Assembly: GCA_028554755.1 (NCBI GenBank)
Contig: JAPTOF010000007.1
Span: 3,318,001 to 3,382,000, forward strand
Source: Cordia subcordata
Lineage: Eukaryota > Streptophyta > Magnoliopsida > Boraginales > Cordiaceae
DNA: 64,000 nt
Reading direction: 5' to 3'
Below are positions 13,353-24,838 of this stretch, in pieces. Positions within the stretch are counted from its first letter, which is position 1. Each line of letters opens with the position of its first letter. A program made the translations under genes and the position numbers. Under the pieces are notes generated by a model. The model had not been told where the DNA came from. It worked only from the letters and a program-made list of their open reading frames with translations, and made no database searches.

Positions 13353-13640
13353 TGAAGAAATCTAAAGAAAGAGAATTAGGATGAAAGTATTTTTTATTGA
13401 TCTCAAAATGATTACAAGGACATGTATTTATAGATGTCAGTTACAATTGGAGTTAGTTATAATAAAAGCTTTCAGATGCTATAACTAACTTGACAGTTAA
13501 TGTAACTAATTTGACAGCTGTACCGCATAACTAACTTCTATTCTCTATAGATAGTACAATATAACTAACTTCTATTCTCTACAGTCTGTTCTTCTCCTAT
13601 TAATTCCAATACACACTGTATTAGAACTGTAGTGCTAACA
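13353..13640 (-). mobile_element. probable solo LTR (copia-like)
   Basis: On the minus strand it starts TGTTAGCACTACAG and ends near CTTTAGATTTCTTCA, i.e. TG...CA. It contains a TATA-like CATCTATAAATACATG and an AATAAAAAATA poly(A)-like signal in the order expected of an LTR. The flanks TTACT (13348-13352) and CTACT (13641-13645) agree at 4 of 5 positions. A short internal duplication (AGAGAATAGAAGTTAGTTAT) is present. No internal coding region is adjacent, so a solo LTR is the simplest reading. Confidence 0.6.
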
Positions 13641-16161
13641 CTACTTGTAGTTGCGCTTGAGTCATAAAGACCCATATGCCATTACTCTTTAACATATTCT
13701 TGAGTGTCAATGTTATTCTAGACGGGAAGGTGCTAAGATTGTCCATAGTTATCTTTAGGAGACCTCCTAGCTTATGAGGGTTTCTGAGGTAGGTGAGTTC
13801 AGTCTACCCTGAGATGCGAGTTTGACATTACTGACGGGGAAGTACTTCTCTTATGGGACTATGGAATACTTATGAGACATAATGTAGTATTGTACCCAAT
13901 CATACAAGATCAAGTACGTTAAATACGTCCATTTTCAGGAATAGGGTAAGTCTTAGATTCATACTAACCTACGTGGGCTATGCAGCATCCATGGGCCATA
14001 GGCAATCTTATAATCCGAATACGTTTAAAATGAATGCTTTCGGGCCTAGGCCAATTTTGGCTGCTACAACATCTTATATTATGGCTAAAAGTTTTAATTA
14101 GACTCGAATTTTATATTCTTTTATCATAAATATTATCTAATCGTTGATTGATCTAGAACATAAATTAGAATTCACAATTACTCTATCAAATTTATAATTT
14201 TAAAATAAATCTCATGTAATTTTATCTGAAATTAAACTCTTTATTATTATTTAAATAATAATTAATCTGTTTATATCATCAGAGTTGGAGCATGTAGAGC
14301 AACAGTCGAGTAACTTTAATTACTTGGGGGTCCAGTTAATAATGTGATGACACTACGTGATGAAAGATCCATGAAGACTTTCGAGGACTCAACTAATTAA
14401 TGTCTTTATACTTTTTGCAATATAATGATGTAACATTATAAAAAGATCTAAATCTCTTATACGGTAATATAAATCAGTAATTTTGTATGAATTGTTAGTA
14501 CCCTAAATTAAACGATTTGATAACACGTACTTAATACTTTTGTGCTTTACTTGGGTCGACTTAGCAATTTGATAACACTACATATCGAAAGATTTGTGAA
14601 AACTTTCGTGGACTTGACTACTACTTTTATATCTTTTGTAATATAACCCAACACAACGTTATGAAAAGATCTAAATATTCCTTTCACGACGATACGAATC
14701 AATGATTTTTGTATGGATTGTTAGTACCCTAACAATTATTGCACTACGGATTCTCGGCTTTATGTTCATTTCAATTACCGAATGTCCTAAGTGGGAAGGC
14801 CAGATGTTCAAACAAGAAGCCATTTTGGTCCCATGCATGATATTTATTTATCATGCCCTCTCGTTTTCAAGCACACTGTGCATGGTTTTATTATCAGAAT
14901 CAAATATTAATATTACCAATAATAATTAAGATATAAATAGAAGACAATAGAAGCTCAAGGGTGAGACAAGTGTGCAGTGTGCACTAGTGTTTGATCTCAC
15001 TCTCAAATGATATTTGCTTCCACTAGAAAATGCTATTTTCACAGCTTTATGGCATGTCTACTGATGTTGCTTGTCTCTGACTTCTTTTCGCATCTATTGC
15101 CCCATTTTTTTCCTAACATATGCAATGAGACAATCCAAGTGGTTAGATTAGGTTGGAGCGTCACCACGTACGGAATGAGATATTTATTCACTTTTTGAAT
15201 TAAATAAGGATAAATAATCTATTAGATCTCTTATTTTTTTACTTTTTTTTATAGTTAAATTATTTATTTTTAAAAACCGACAATCTAGTCCTTTGTTATT
15301 TTTGCAATTAATGACGTTGTTAGCCCTAAGTTCAAAAAATATAAAAAAAGTAATATTTTTCAGTCCTTTATTTTTGCAATTGGCGAAGTTATCAATCCCT
15401 TATTTTTGTAATTTGTGACAATATTAGTTTTAAACTCTTTAATTTCTTGAACTCTTTTTTCTTTTTTTTCGAGTTTAGGTATAACTACATTAAAAATTGC
15501 AAAAATAAAAAACTAAATTATCATATTTTAAAGATAAGTGACTTCATGATCAAAAGGTTCAAAGATGCGAGACCAAATGAGTCATTTATCTATTAAATAA
15601 ATTAAAAGCTAATTTTTCTTGAAACTAGTCCCGATAATTGAGTTTTGTACTTGATTAATCATTATTATACTTTTTTAATATGAAATCATGTATTTTGAAA
15701 TTTAAATTTTAATTGAAACTTGAAGATATCTTTTGTGAGGATTTTTTGTCATTAGAAAAGGGAAAAGGGGGAAGAGAAAAAGAAAAAAGCTATATGCAAT
15801 GAAACAAAGAGTAGTACAAGTAATAGACACTTGGAATCCATCTCTCATATCATTCCAAATTTGAAATTCACACATATCTCTAAATGGTGCCACCATGCAT
15901 GCAATTATTTTTGTGGCTTTTTTGTTTCCTTTTTTTATCTTACCATAAATAGTAAATGCTTAATTTATTACAATTGCACACATCAAATAAAGTAGAGAAT
16001 CGATGTAGACTTCTTTTTTTTAAAATCATATCACGGAGGCTTGGATGCATCAACTACTCTCTTGTATCCATTCTTGGCAGGTGGACCCCATCTCAACACA
16101 CTCCATCAATTTGACTATAACAACTGCATGCACACACAGATTATTTATTTCCAACAATTCC
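13641..16161. other. intergenic downstream of the XTH gene
   Basis: No gene is supported. About 15260-15600 contains repeated TTAGTCCTTTATTT/GCAATT-type words that resemble a dispersed repeat seen again at 54940-55270. The remainder is unremarkable AT-rich sequence. Confidence 0.45.
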
Positions 16162-18970
16162 TTAACATTCAGGTGTGACTGTGTGATCTCTGCTTGGATC
16201 ATTGCAATAATCATACACCAAGTAGTTCCTCTGCACCCAATCCATGGCCTCATACTGCTGCTGGCTCAGCCCACCGGCAGCGCCGCCCGACGGCGAACCA
16301 TGAGGCGCGTGGCACCAAGCGGCGGCACTGTCGGCTGCGCAGCCTCTTATCTTGAAAGAAGTGTACCTTCCCACAAAGGGCTGGTATCTGTAATCAGCTT
16401 TGTATTTTCCATGTTCAGTGGCCCACGAGGAAGCGTCCCAAATGGAACCGTACACCCACAGTGGCCTTTGTGGGAACGTGGCATCACTTTTCCTTGGGTA
16501 CCTCCTGATTGGCACATCGTCCACAAAATATCTGCATGTGAACATCTCGATTCAATCATCGTGCACGTAAAGAAAAACACAAAACAAAGTGGAGAGAAAG
16601 AAACAAAGGAAGAAAGTTTGCACGTGAACCTGAGCTATATAATATAATTGAAGACAACACCCGAGGGCTTTTGCTCTCATGATGAAGCCCGAATTTGAGA
16701 CTTTTGCTCATATCTCAAATTCGAATCAGTCGAGAGATTATTATTTTTCAGAATCAATTTCAACATATTTTGTATTAAATTGAGGTGCATCATATACATT
16801 TTTTCTCTTTGAGTTTGAGTATCTCAAGTTATATTAAATTTGACGCAGATTCCTATCTATTGGAAAATGGTGAAAGCACGCTTCTCGAGACTCAATGCAT
16901 CATACTTTTTTTTTTTTAGGGGAGACTAAAAGCCAATTACATATTACATGCAACTAACGAAAATCGATTCCAAAATCGTTCACACTAAAGATGAGAGATA
17001 TATCACTAGATCTCATATTTTTTTCAAGTAAAATGATGTGTCTCAAGATTAAATATGATGACCTAAACCGAAAAAAGTATACGAGACATATTCTGATTAT
17101 CTATATATCATATAAAAGAGAATACTGCATGACTTATTCTCCCTCTAAATAATAATAAATCAATCTCTTTTATCTATCTAAAATTATTTACTAATCTAAA
17201 TTAGATTCTCTTTATTTTATTTTATTTTTTAATTCAAATATTATATTCAGTCAGCTACTTACTAATTTAAATCAAATCCTCTTTTTTATTTTACTTGTTT
17301 GATTTAAATATTATATTCAATTAACTTTAGATCTCTCATAAAAATATAGTTACTATTAAGAACTTGCCAACATAAAATTTTATAAATTATATATATATAT
17401 ATAAAGAAATTCAGACATATAAATTGACGTGAAGCATGTCTAATTCGATCTCGACCTATTCCATATCATGCCTCGGACCAATCTCTCTTAGCGTGCAAAC
17501 AAACGAAAGAATAATTCGTCCTCTCCGTACATACTCGATTAAGAGATAAAGTGGTCCACAAAAAGCAACTACAAATGTTTTCATGTCTACAATCATCCCT
17601 AAGTCATTTCTCAACTAGCTTTAGCAACGTTATATAAATGCAATATGCATGCCGACGAAAATAATGGAATCTTTGTGAAAATCACATACACAAATTAAAC
17701 ACATATACATGCATGCTTGCATAAGAAAAAGCTTATGGTCCACCAATATTTTTAACGAATACAATATTACGCTCATTAATATTATATTAATATTTTTATT
17801 AGATATAATAAAAATTATTATCATTTTAATTATTTTCACATTAAATTTGTTATTTCTAATAATTCCTTCCTTCAAGGGTCAGGTTATATTTAGGACATGT
17901 TCAGATTGGCATTTTATTTCTTGGAAAAATACCTTTTTTTTCCTTGAAAAAGAATATTTTTTTTACAATAAATATTTGAATTAGATTTCAAGAAAAGTTT
18001 AACTTTGAAGAAAGTTTAATTCAACTTTTTATAAAAGTCAGAATTTTTAGTTTCTAAAAAAAAAAAAAACTTTTTCAAAAGTTTTAGAAAATATACTTAA
18101 AAAAAAATCAATCAAAACAGACCTTTAATGTAAAAATGATTAGAAAAATAAATTTTTATAGATATAGAGTTATTTAATTAATCCTATCGATCGATTTGAC
18201 AAATTATGATAAAGAACGCAAAAAGACGAGAAAGGGATTTAAAATACTATTTGTTTGTTTTTTTTCTTCCCAATCAAATACTGACATGATTTCCTTAGGG
18301 TTCCACAAGAGGGCGTAGTGGTGAAAATCCTTGGTGGGGTCGAACCAAAGGTGAAACCTCATCTCCCTCCCTATAAGCTTCCCATCTCCGCTTCCTCTGA
18401 TGTAGACATTCGTTTGCAACGTGTAAGGCTTGTCCGGTGTCGTTCCAAGAAACTCAATGTCAATTTCATCATGGTTCCCTGGATGCTCTTCATTGTTCGA
18501 AAGCTGCCATTAATTTTCACCAAATAAAATTGAAGTTATGGATATGTATATTGTTACAATAGATGTGATTGTTTCACAATAGAATTCAATTACTAACCTA
18601 TCAACGCACTAAATGAAACTAATTAACAGTAAGCCCGATGTTGACACTAATAACCGTTCAATGCATGTCTTTATAGAATTAACGTGAAACGGGATGTTAT
18701 ATCGTGAGAAAAGATCGTTCGAGACTCACATAGAAAGATGTTATGACTCCAGCCGTGTAACCAGGTTGGAGCTTCATGGAAGCACCAAAATAGCCAGATC
18801 GATAAGAAGTAAGCGACTTGAAACCACTTCCTGTGATTGACAACAAATCAAGAGTAAGAAAATACACATAACATCATCAGAATTTTAGACACTTCCATTT
18901 TTTTAAAGGTGGAGCACTAAGAGATAAGAATATTGCTCAATTATGTATGTATAGTGCGTGCGCGCGCGCG

Positions 18971-19007
<37 letters not shown>

Positions 19008-19223
19008 GTATTGTATTGTAGGACCTGAGGTATTGTCAAGCCAGATGGTTAAAGAGCCCTGGTCTAGGCTTTGATGCTGAGGACCCCAAAGGTTCCTAAA
19101 CCCTTGACTAAACCCTACAGAAGGAACACTTGAGCTAGGGTAGTAGCCAGGTGAAGGTGGACCCTGAGCATTGCTTGAAGGGAACATGAAAATTAGAAGA
19201 AGAAACACAAGTACAAGAGCCAT
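16162..19223 (-). CDS. XTH31/XTH32: xyloglucan endotransglucosylase/hydrolase, XTH31/XTH32 type
   Basis: Minus-strand exons: 19223-19025, 18830-18730, 18503-18286 and 16531-16162, joined in phase, giving 295 aa. Residues 1-24 are a signal peptide ([19 protein letters not shown]), so the enzyme is secreted to the wall. The GH16 active site [10 protein letters not shown] is intact: nucleophile E113 and acid/base E117, both on exon 3. Family landmarks include [61 protein letters not shown] and the C-terminal [11 protein letters not shown]. These match the group III-A XTHs (XTH31, XTH32), which are known for hydrolase as well as transglucosylase activity on xyloglucan. The N-glycosylation site that often follows the active site is absent. 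The upstream in-frame TTG at 19256 was not taken as the start; the ATG at 19223 begins the signal peptide. Intron 3 is long (1754 bp) and holds a MITE. Confidence 0.95.
17893..18124. mobile_element. Tourist-like MITE, family B, in XTH intron 3
   Basis: The left end GGACATGTTCAGATTGG pairs with the right end, whose reverse complement is AGGTCTGTTTTGATTGA. It is flanked by TTA at 17890-17892 and 18125-18127. Length is 232 bp, the same as the copy at 36667-36898, and the core word ACAATAAATATTTGAATTA is shared with the copies at 36307, 36667 and 44713. Confidence 0.65.
18956..19010. repeat. (GC)n(CA)n(TA)n microsatellite in XTH intron 1
   Basis: A compound dinucleotide tract sits within the 194-bp first intron, close to the exon 1 donor at 19024. 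Confidence 0.95.
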
Positions 19224-19349
19224 TAGAGAGAAGCAAACTGCGTAGAGAATGAACAAAACAATGTGCCAAATAATATTACACCACTCTTTGTAAGAAGTGT
19301 ATTAAATGCAGATGATGTGAATTGTATAGCAGACCCCGCCAAGTAACAG

Positions 19350-19363
19350 GGGGTATAAATAGG
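19350..19363 (-). promoter_or_regulatory. probable TATA box of the XTH gene
   Basis: The minus strand reads CCCTATTTATACCC about 130 bases upstream of the XTH start codon. The distance suits a plant core promoter with a leader of about 100 nt. The motif is palindromic enough that the plus strand also reads TATAAATA, so direction rests on the neighbouring gene. Confidence 0.45.
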
Positions 19364-19689
19364 GAAAATTATAAATGGTGTCCCACTACAGAAATGAAAT
19401 GATAGGGAGGTTAATAAGTGTTGCATAAAAGACAAACGAAAAGGTTGTCCTATTTCTTTCATTTTGTTTGCGGGAATGCTTCTTGGCTAGGCTTACTCAT
19501 TTGGGGAACGAAACAGGAAAAGAAAATGAAAAAACGGAATACGTTATCGGACGCCCGTTTCCATTTTAACTTCTTGATAGATTAATATTATTTTTTCAGT
19601 TTAAATTTGTAAATTTTTGTCACAATGCCATTAGGATATTTTCATAATTTTCTTTTGATAGGGGTGGTCCTATGAGGACCAGACCCGCA

Positions 19690-20090
19690 CACCAACTCGA
19701 CCACTCCTTGTTACGTGGACATCTTGCTGACGTCATTAAAATACTATATAAATATACACTGGGCACAATTTTCAAGGTAAGTCATCCCATATTTAGCAAT
19801 ACACTAATGCAAGATTCTCTCCACCAAATATTCCTCTATTCTCCTATATTGACAAATAGCACCTAACTTGATCTTCGAAGGGGCTACCATTGGAACCCCG
19901 ACCTACCTGCCTTATTTTGCAGGGTTGCATGTTGCGCGTGTCTTCAACGTCACATCGCTTAGAGCTTCTGGAGTAAATGGTTCCAAACGGAATCATCTTT
20001 ATACTTGTTTATCCTATTCGTTCTGTTGCTGTCTTATAATATATTCATTAAAATATAAATATCTTTTCACGGTATCTTAGCCTTATGGCT
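19690..20090 (+). mobile_element. LTR-like remnant
   Basis: It has CTATATAAATATAC at about 19743, then the word GGGGCTACCATTGGAACCCC and CTTATTTTGCAGGGTTGCA, an order of TATA and downstream GC-rich words that resembles LTRs of plant retrotransposons. No ends or target-site duplication could be fixed. The two short frames here (19672-19866, 19868-20080) are not genes. Confidence 0.35.
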
Positions 20091-22844
20091 ACTATCTTTT
20101 CCCCCTCTCCCCTTTTTTCACTTCTCCATCTGTTGCTAATGGAAACATTTTTGCTCAAGATATAGCTTGGCCTACAAACTGTTTGACACGCTTATTGGCG
20201 AGTTGGGCCTGAATCGAATCTAGACATGAAATATGTGGGCTCAGCTTGACCCATACAAACCCAATTAGCATATAAGTGGCTGAGATAGCCTACTTTCCAA
20301 CTTAGCTTGTATATTATAAAGATAAAAGAGAAAATAAATAGGAACACAATTCCAAAATTATTCGAAGAATACAGCAGGGATTGGAGTAATTATAAAGTTG
20401 AAAATACGTCAAGTTTTTCATTATACCCCTTAAACTAGTAATTATATTATATTAGTTGGAGGGGTATAAAATTTGAAAAACATAAAAGGAAAAAAGAGTT
20501 TCTTTGTTCTTTAAAAGAAAAGACTGTTAGGCTAGAGGCTGGCCTCAGAGCATAGCTTCCTACCCTAACCCATTACTATAAAAAGTCATGGCTTGCGACC
20601 AACTGGGTCTAGCCTAATCACTTTGACCTACTCATTTGCCATCTCAACTTTTGCAAAATCTATCTTTAGTTCTTTACGTTACCAACTCTCATTTTAAAAA
20701 TATATATTACCTATACCTTGATCACACAAATTATATCACTTGAAAGGAACAAATGACAAACTTTTTCTATTTTTAACAACTTGGTTTAGTTGATGGCTTT
20801 AACCCGAAACTACCCACCCAAGCAATCGATTCTTCTGAAAAGGCTTACTTCACTTTCTATTGATGATTGGTTATAATGCGATCAATTTAATGTTGCTTTG
20901 CATATTTGCCACATTTCTAGATACACTCGTTCATGAGGCCTTGGGTTACAGTTCAACCTGTAGCTTGTGGAACTCTCTTGTTGCATCCGTCATGCAGCAA
21001 TTATTTGCATGTAACTGCTTATTGCACGTCTAACTTCATTCCTTTTAACAACAACAACAAATTATCTTCATCAACTTACATGAGTTGGGTGCTTATTGAG
21101 ATATTAATTTGGTTAGTTGTCACATAACAAATTGCTCTACTACTAGATAAGTCATCTGTCTTGGATCTTCACTTATTTCCCAGCGTTCCAAGAAGCAATT
21201 TTAGTCATGTCTTAATCCTCAGCTAAAGTCAAGTATGAAAGCATTGTTGCCATAATTAATAGGCTAACTTGGCTCAAATTTTGCTCCAAGACCTTCACAT
21301 CTCTCAAATAGCTCCAATTCAACTATTATGTGATAATTAAGTGTCCATCCAATTGGTGGCTAATCGTGTATTTCTAAATAGCTAAATAAATAGAATACAT
21401 TGGGAAGTGACTCATATTCTCAGACTATTTATGATTAAGAAATTTAATCAAATTAGAATATGAAAATCCAAATCCAAATAGGATTAGCAATTGCTTCTAA
21501 TCCTCTGCGTGCGGGTTTAAGATTAAACAAAATTTTCCTCTGTGTACAAGCATTGAGAGGTTTTTTTCCTTTAGAAAAAAATTTTTTGATCTCTTTCTCT
21601 TTTGCACTACTAAATTTATTTTGTTACTCGGTGAATGTTGCTGGAAATATTACCTTACTTATATATTTTTATGATGTCATAAATTGATAATAATTGTCCT
21701 TTTGAGCTTGAAATGAATATAACTTGTTCGAGAGGATATTAGCAAGCATGGAGCAGTATTGAAGCTTGGAGCTCTTGAAGTCTTGATGCTTGAAGATGTA
21801 TTGATGACTGTAGTGGATTCTTTCGTTAAATTACTCTTTGGAGATAGACACTATTATGAGTTCAAAAACTTCATATTGCACTCCATTAGCATATCTTGCA
21901 CAATTTTTTTGCATGTTGAAGTTTTGTTTGCTCTATTAAATAGATCATCTTTTCTTCTTAATATAATACATAGATTGTTTTCATTAAAATCAACATGTTC
22001 TTTGCACTCTGCAGATTTTTCCATTTAAGTAAAGGTTTTTGACTTAACCAAATATGTACTTATATCTCTAGTTAACAGCCCACTTGAATATATGTGTATA
22101 TGATTGTCTATATGTGCATATATCAAAATTCTAAAATAAAAGTAAAACTTTTGGGCCAAAGCTATGAGATGTAGACTATTGAGTATGTTTTACAAAATAC
22201 CTCTTGCATTGGGAATATGACTACATGAGCTTGTATGTGTATATGCATATGTATATCTCATACTCTTTCTTATTTTGCAGCAAAAGAACACTTAGTATAT
22301 ATAGAATAGGTATTTGAGTATGTTTCTCAAGTTGCATGCCTTAGGAGTTAGTGTATATGCATATGTATGTTTGTACAAAGCTTTTTCAAGAACAAAATCG
22401 AGAGTAATCTTTAGTTGAGTGTGAGTTTATGATAAGTATGAAATAAGCATTGAATTCATAGTTTTTTGCGCTTAATTATGGAAGTGGATGCTTTTTAATT
22501 AGTGCTTTTTATGTATTTTTGCATATTTATGCTTGAAAAAGGAGTTGGAACATTATATATGGATTCAAGGGACCCTTGGACATGTTTGAAACTGATAAAA
22601 TTGATTCTACTACATTGAAAAATGCCCTACAAAGCCTACGAGGGATTGACCAAGATTTGACCAAAGATTGGAAATATTTTACAGCACTTTTGAAAAGAAA
22701 TTGTGATTAAAGACTTGCCATATCTTGGAAAGGAAATAAATTAATTACAAAAGACTTTTATTTCATTAAGGATTGTATTAAAAGATTTTTACCGTATTAT
22801 TTTTGTTTAGCTTTTAAAGAGTTTCTCTTAGAATTACCACCCCA
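20091..22844. other. intergenic, no feature identified
   Basis: No exon-like stretch, RNA gene or delimited repeat was recognised. Frames at 21460-21687 and 21759-22028 have no recognisable motif. Confidence 0.45.
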
Positions 22845-22985
22845 TCTAAAAGCTTAAGCTTGTAGAGAGGATATTGATTTATTAATTTATTGTATTAACA
22901 TGCCTCCTCATGTGTAGGGTGATCTGTTTAGAGTTTGCACGTGGACAATTTAATTAAATGGGTGGCGGTAAGGATCGAACCTATG
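22845..22985 (+). repeat. inverted-repeat arm, left
   Basis: The segment from AAGCTTAAGCTTGTAGAGAG to GGGTGGCGGTAAGGATCGAA is repeated in inverted orientation at 24680-24812 with modest divergence, including GGTGATCTGTTTAGAG and AATTAAATGGGTGGCGGTAA. The arms enclose the copia fragments. On the minus strand a PBS-like ATATCAGAGCC lies just beyond it near 23000. Confidence 0.8.
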
Positions 22986-22989
22986 CCAT

Positions 22990-23215
22990 TTGGCTTCTAG
23001 GCTCTGATATCATCAATACAACAAAGAATGTCATATCCATATAAAAGTGCATCAAATTGGGATTTCCAGGAGAAATAATTTGTGGGTGTAAGTTTTAGAG
23101 GGAGTTGGGCTGCAGTGTTAATGGAAACTAGCATTTTTTCATTTGCAGAAGATGGTGTTTAAGTGGGTGTTATTGTAGAAGAAGAGGCTTCGGTTGTGTT
23201 TTCCATAAAAGAAAA
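22990..23215 (-). pseudogene. copia gag N-terminal fragment
   Basis: On the minus strand an ATG about 50 nt after the PBS-like site opens a frame that continues for about 70 codons with one in-frame stop (TAA) near codon 16. It contains the Gag-like words LPLKLTPTNYFSW and FDALLYGYD, typical of the start of Ty1/copia gag (DUF-type UBN2/Retrotran_gag_3). It stops abruptly at the inverted-repeat arm. It is a broken fragment. Confidence 0.65.
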
Positions 23216-23260
23216 AAAATTGGATCTATACTCGTTAGAGTTTATAAGCTCTTGATACCA

Positions 23261-23516
23261 TAACAAGCAGTGAAAAGAATGTGAAATTCATTGATGTGAA
23301 GTTACAAGCTTGATTACATATATATAGACGTGTTGATCCTATCTGATAAATATAATGATATACAAAACCTATCTAAGCTTATCACTATATACATGCATAT
23401 CAATTATCTACGCTTATCATGATATGCATGCTGATCAACATTGAAGGATAACACATGCATATCAATTATCTATGCTTATCATAATATACATCCTGATCAA
23501 CATTGAAGGATAACAC
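23261..23516 (-). mobile_element. copia LTR between pol and gag fragments
   Basis: Read on the minus strand: pol ends near 23549, a polypurine-like AGGGGCATATTAAGGAG follows (about 23533-23550), then TGTTATCCTTC... as far as CACTGCTTGTTA, and then TGGTATCAAGAGC, close to the tRNA-Met primer-binding site, at about 23247-23260. So one LTR is preceded by a 3' end and followed by a 5' leader. Within it, a 62-bp unit is tandemly duplicated (23393-23454 and 23455-23516). Exact LTR ends are approximate. Confidence 0.65.
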
Positions 23517-23539
23517 TGCTAAGTTACAAAAGACTCCTT

Positions 23540-24680
23540 AATATGCCCCTACAAGATGGTGGTGCCATTGCTAACACCAATCTTGGACCGTAACAATGAG
23601 AAACGTGCATTGGCTAAGGGCTTGGTCAGAATATCAGCTAGCTGAGCATTTATGGAAACATGACCAATTTGCAATGTCTTTGATTGCACTTTTTCTTTGA
23701 CGAAATGATAATCCAAAGCAAGGTGTTTCATTCACGAATGAAATACGGGATTGGCACAGTAATACATTGCTCCAATGTTATCACTTAAGATATTTTGTGG
23801 TACTGTTAGTTGAACTTGAAGTTCGTGTAAACGATTCATGATCCAGCACAATCTACTGTGGTCGATGCCATTGATCTAAATTCAACTTTTGTTGATGATC
23901 ATGCAATGGTTTTCTGCTTTTTGGAGCACCAAAATATCGGATTTGAGTCAAGAAAAATAATGAATGCTGATGTGGACTTAAATTGATCTCGATCCCTAGC
24001 CCAATCTGAGTCAGAATATGCTGTCAATTGATAGTGGAAGATGGATGCAACAACAAACCATATTCAATTGTGGCTTTTAAATATCGAAGTAAACGCTTTG
24101 CTGCAGTCCAATGCAAGTTGGTTGGCCTATGCATAAATTGCGCCAACTTGTTGACACAAAAGGAGATATCAGAACGGCTTGACATGAGATACTGCAAACC
24201 ACCAATTAGTTGCCGATAAGAGGTGCATTCAATTAATGAAGAATCAACATTGGCATGAATTGTGACAGAAATGCTGCTTGGCGTTGTTGATTCTTTGGAT
24301 CTATCCATTTGATATTTTTGTAATAAATCACGGATATATTTCTATTGTGATAAAAACATTCTATTTTCTCCTCTAATGACCTCAATGCCTAAGAAGTAAC
24401 TTAAGGCCTCTAAATTCTTTATTGAGAACTTGCTTGCAAGAGAGTTGACCACCCATCAGATCACTGAGTTTGATGTTCCTGTAATTATAAGATCATCAAC
24501 ATACACAAGTATTATATTAGTGTTGATTGATGAGCATAAACAAATAATGAACTGTCAAACTTGGTGGCCACAAAACCCAAGGAAAGTATAAAGGATTTTA
24601 GTTCTTGAAACCAGGCCCTTAGGGCTTGTTTTAAGCCATAAAGTGCCTTGTTTAGGCGACAAATATGCTAAAGTTCGATC
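23540..24680 (-). pseudogene. Ty1/copia reverse transcriptase-RNase H remnant
   Basis: On the minus strand the frames contain, in order, ALYGLKQA (24624-24647), the RT active-site YVDD (24492-24503), an LGIEV block, the RLLRYLK block and the RNase H end with ADILTKPL (near 23630). The order is that of copia pol. The frame is broken by a frameshift just before YVDD and by stops, e.g. after the FLSQ word. Integrase, protease and the 5' part of pol are missing. It is inactive. Confidence 0.85.
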
Positions 24681-24838
24681 TTTACCGCCACCCATTTAAT
24701 TACATTGTCTATGTGTAAGCTCTAAACAGATCACCCTGCACGTAAATGGGCGTGTTAATACAATAAATTAATAAACCAATATCCTCTCTACAAGCTTTAA
24801 GCTTATAGAGAGGATATTAGTTTATTAATTTATTGTAT
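24680..24838. repeat. inverted-repeat arm, right, ending in an 80-bp palindrome
   Basis: 24680-24812 is the reverse complement of the arm at 22845-22985. Its outer part is itself palindromic: 24759-24838 reads TACAATAAATTAATAAAC...AATATCCTCTCTACAAGCTT and then its near-perfect reverse complement, centred near 24798. So the terminal ~40-bp motif occurs three times around the copia fragments. Confidence 0.8.

Noticed and set aside
16045..16647. 200-aa plus-strand open frame
   Set aside because: It lies antisense to XTH exon 4, whose protein is clearly recognisable on the minus strand.
19224..19256. Upstream in-frame extension of the XTH N-terminus
   Set aside because: It begins with TTG, not ATG, and the ATG at 19223 directly starts a good signal peptide.
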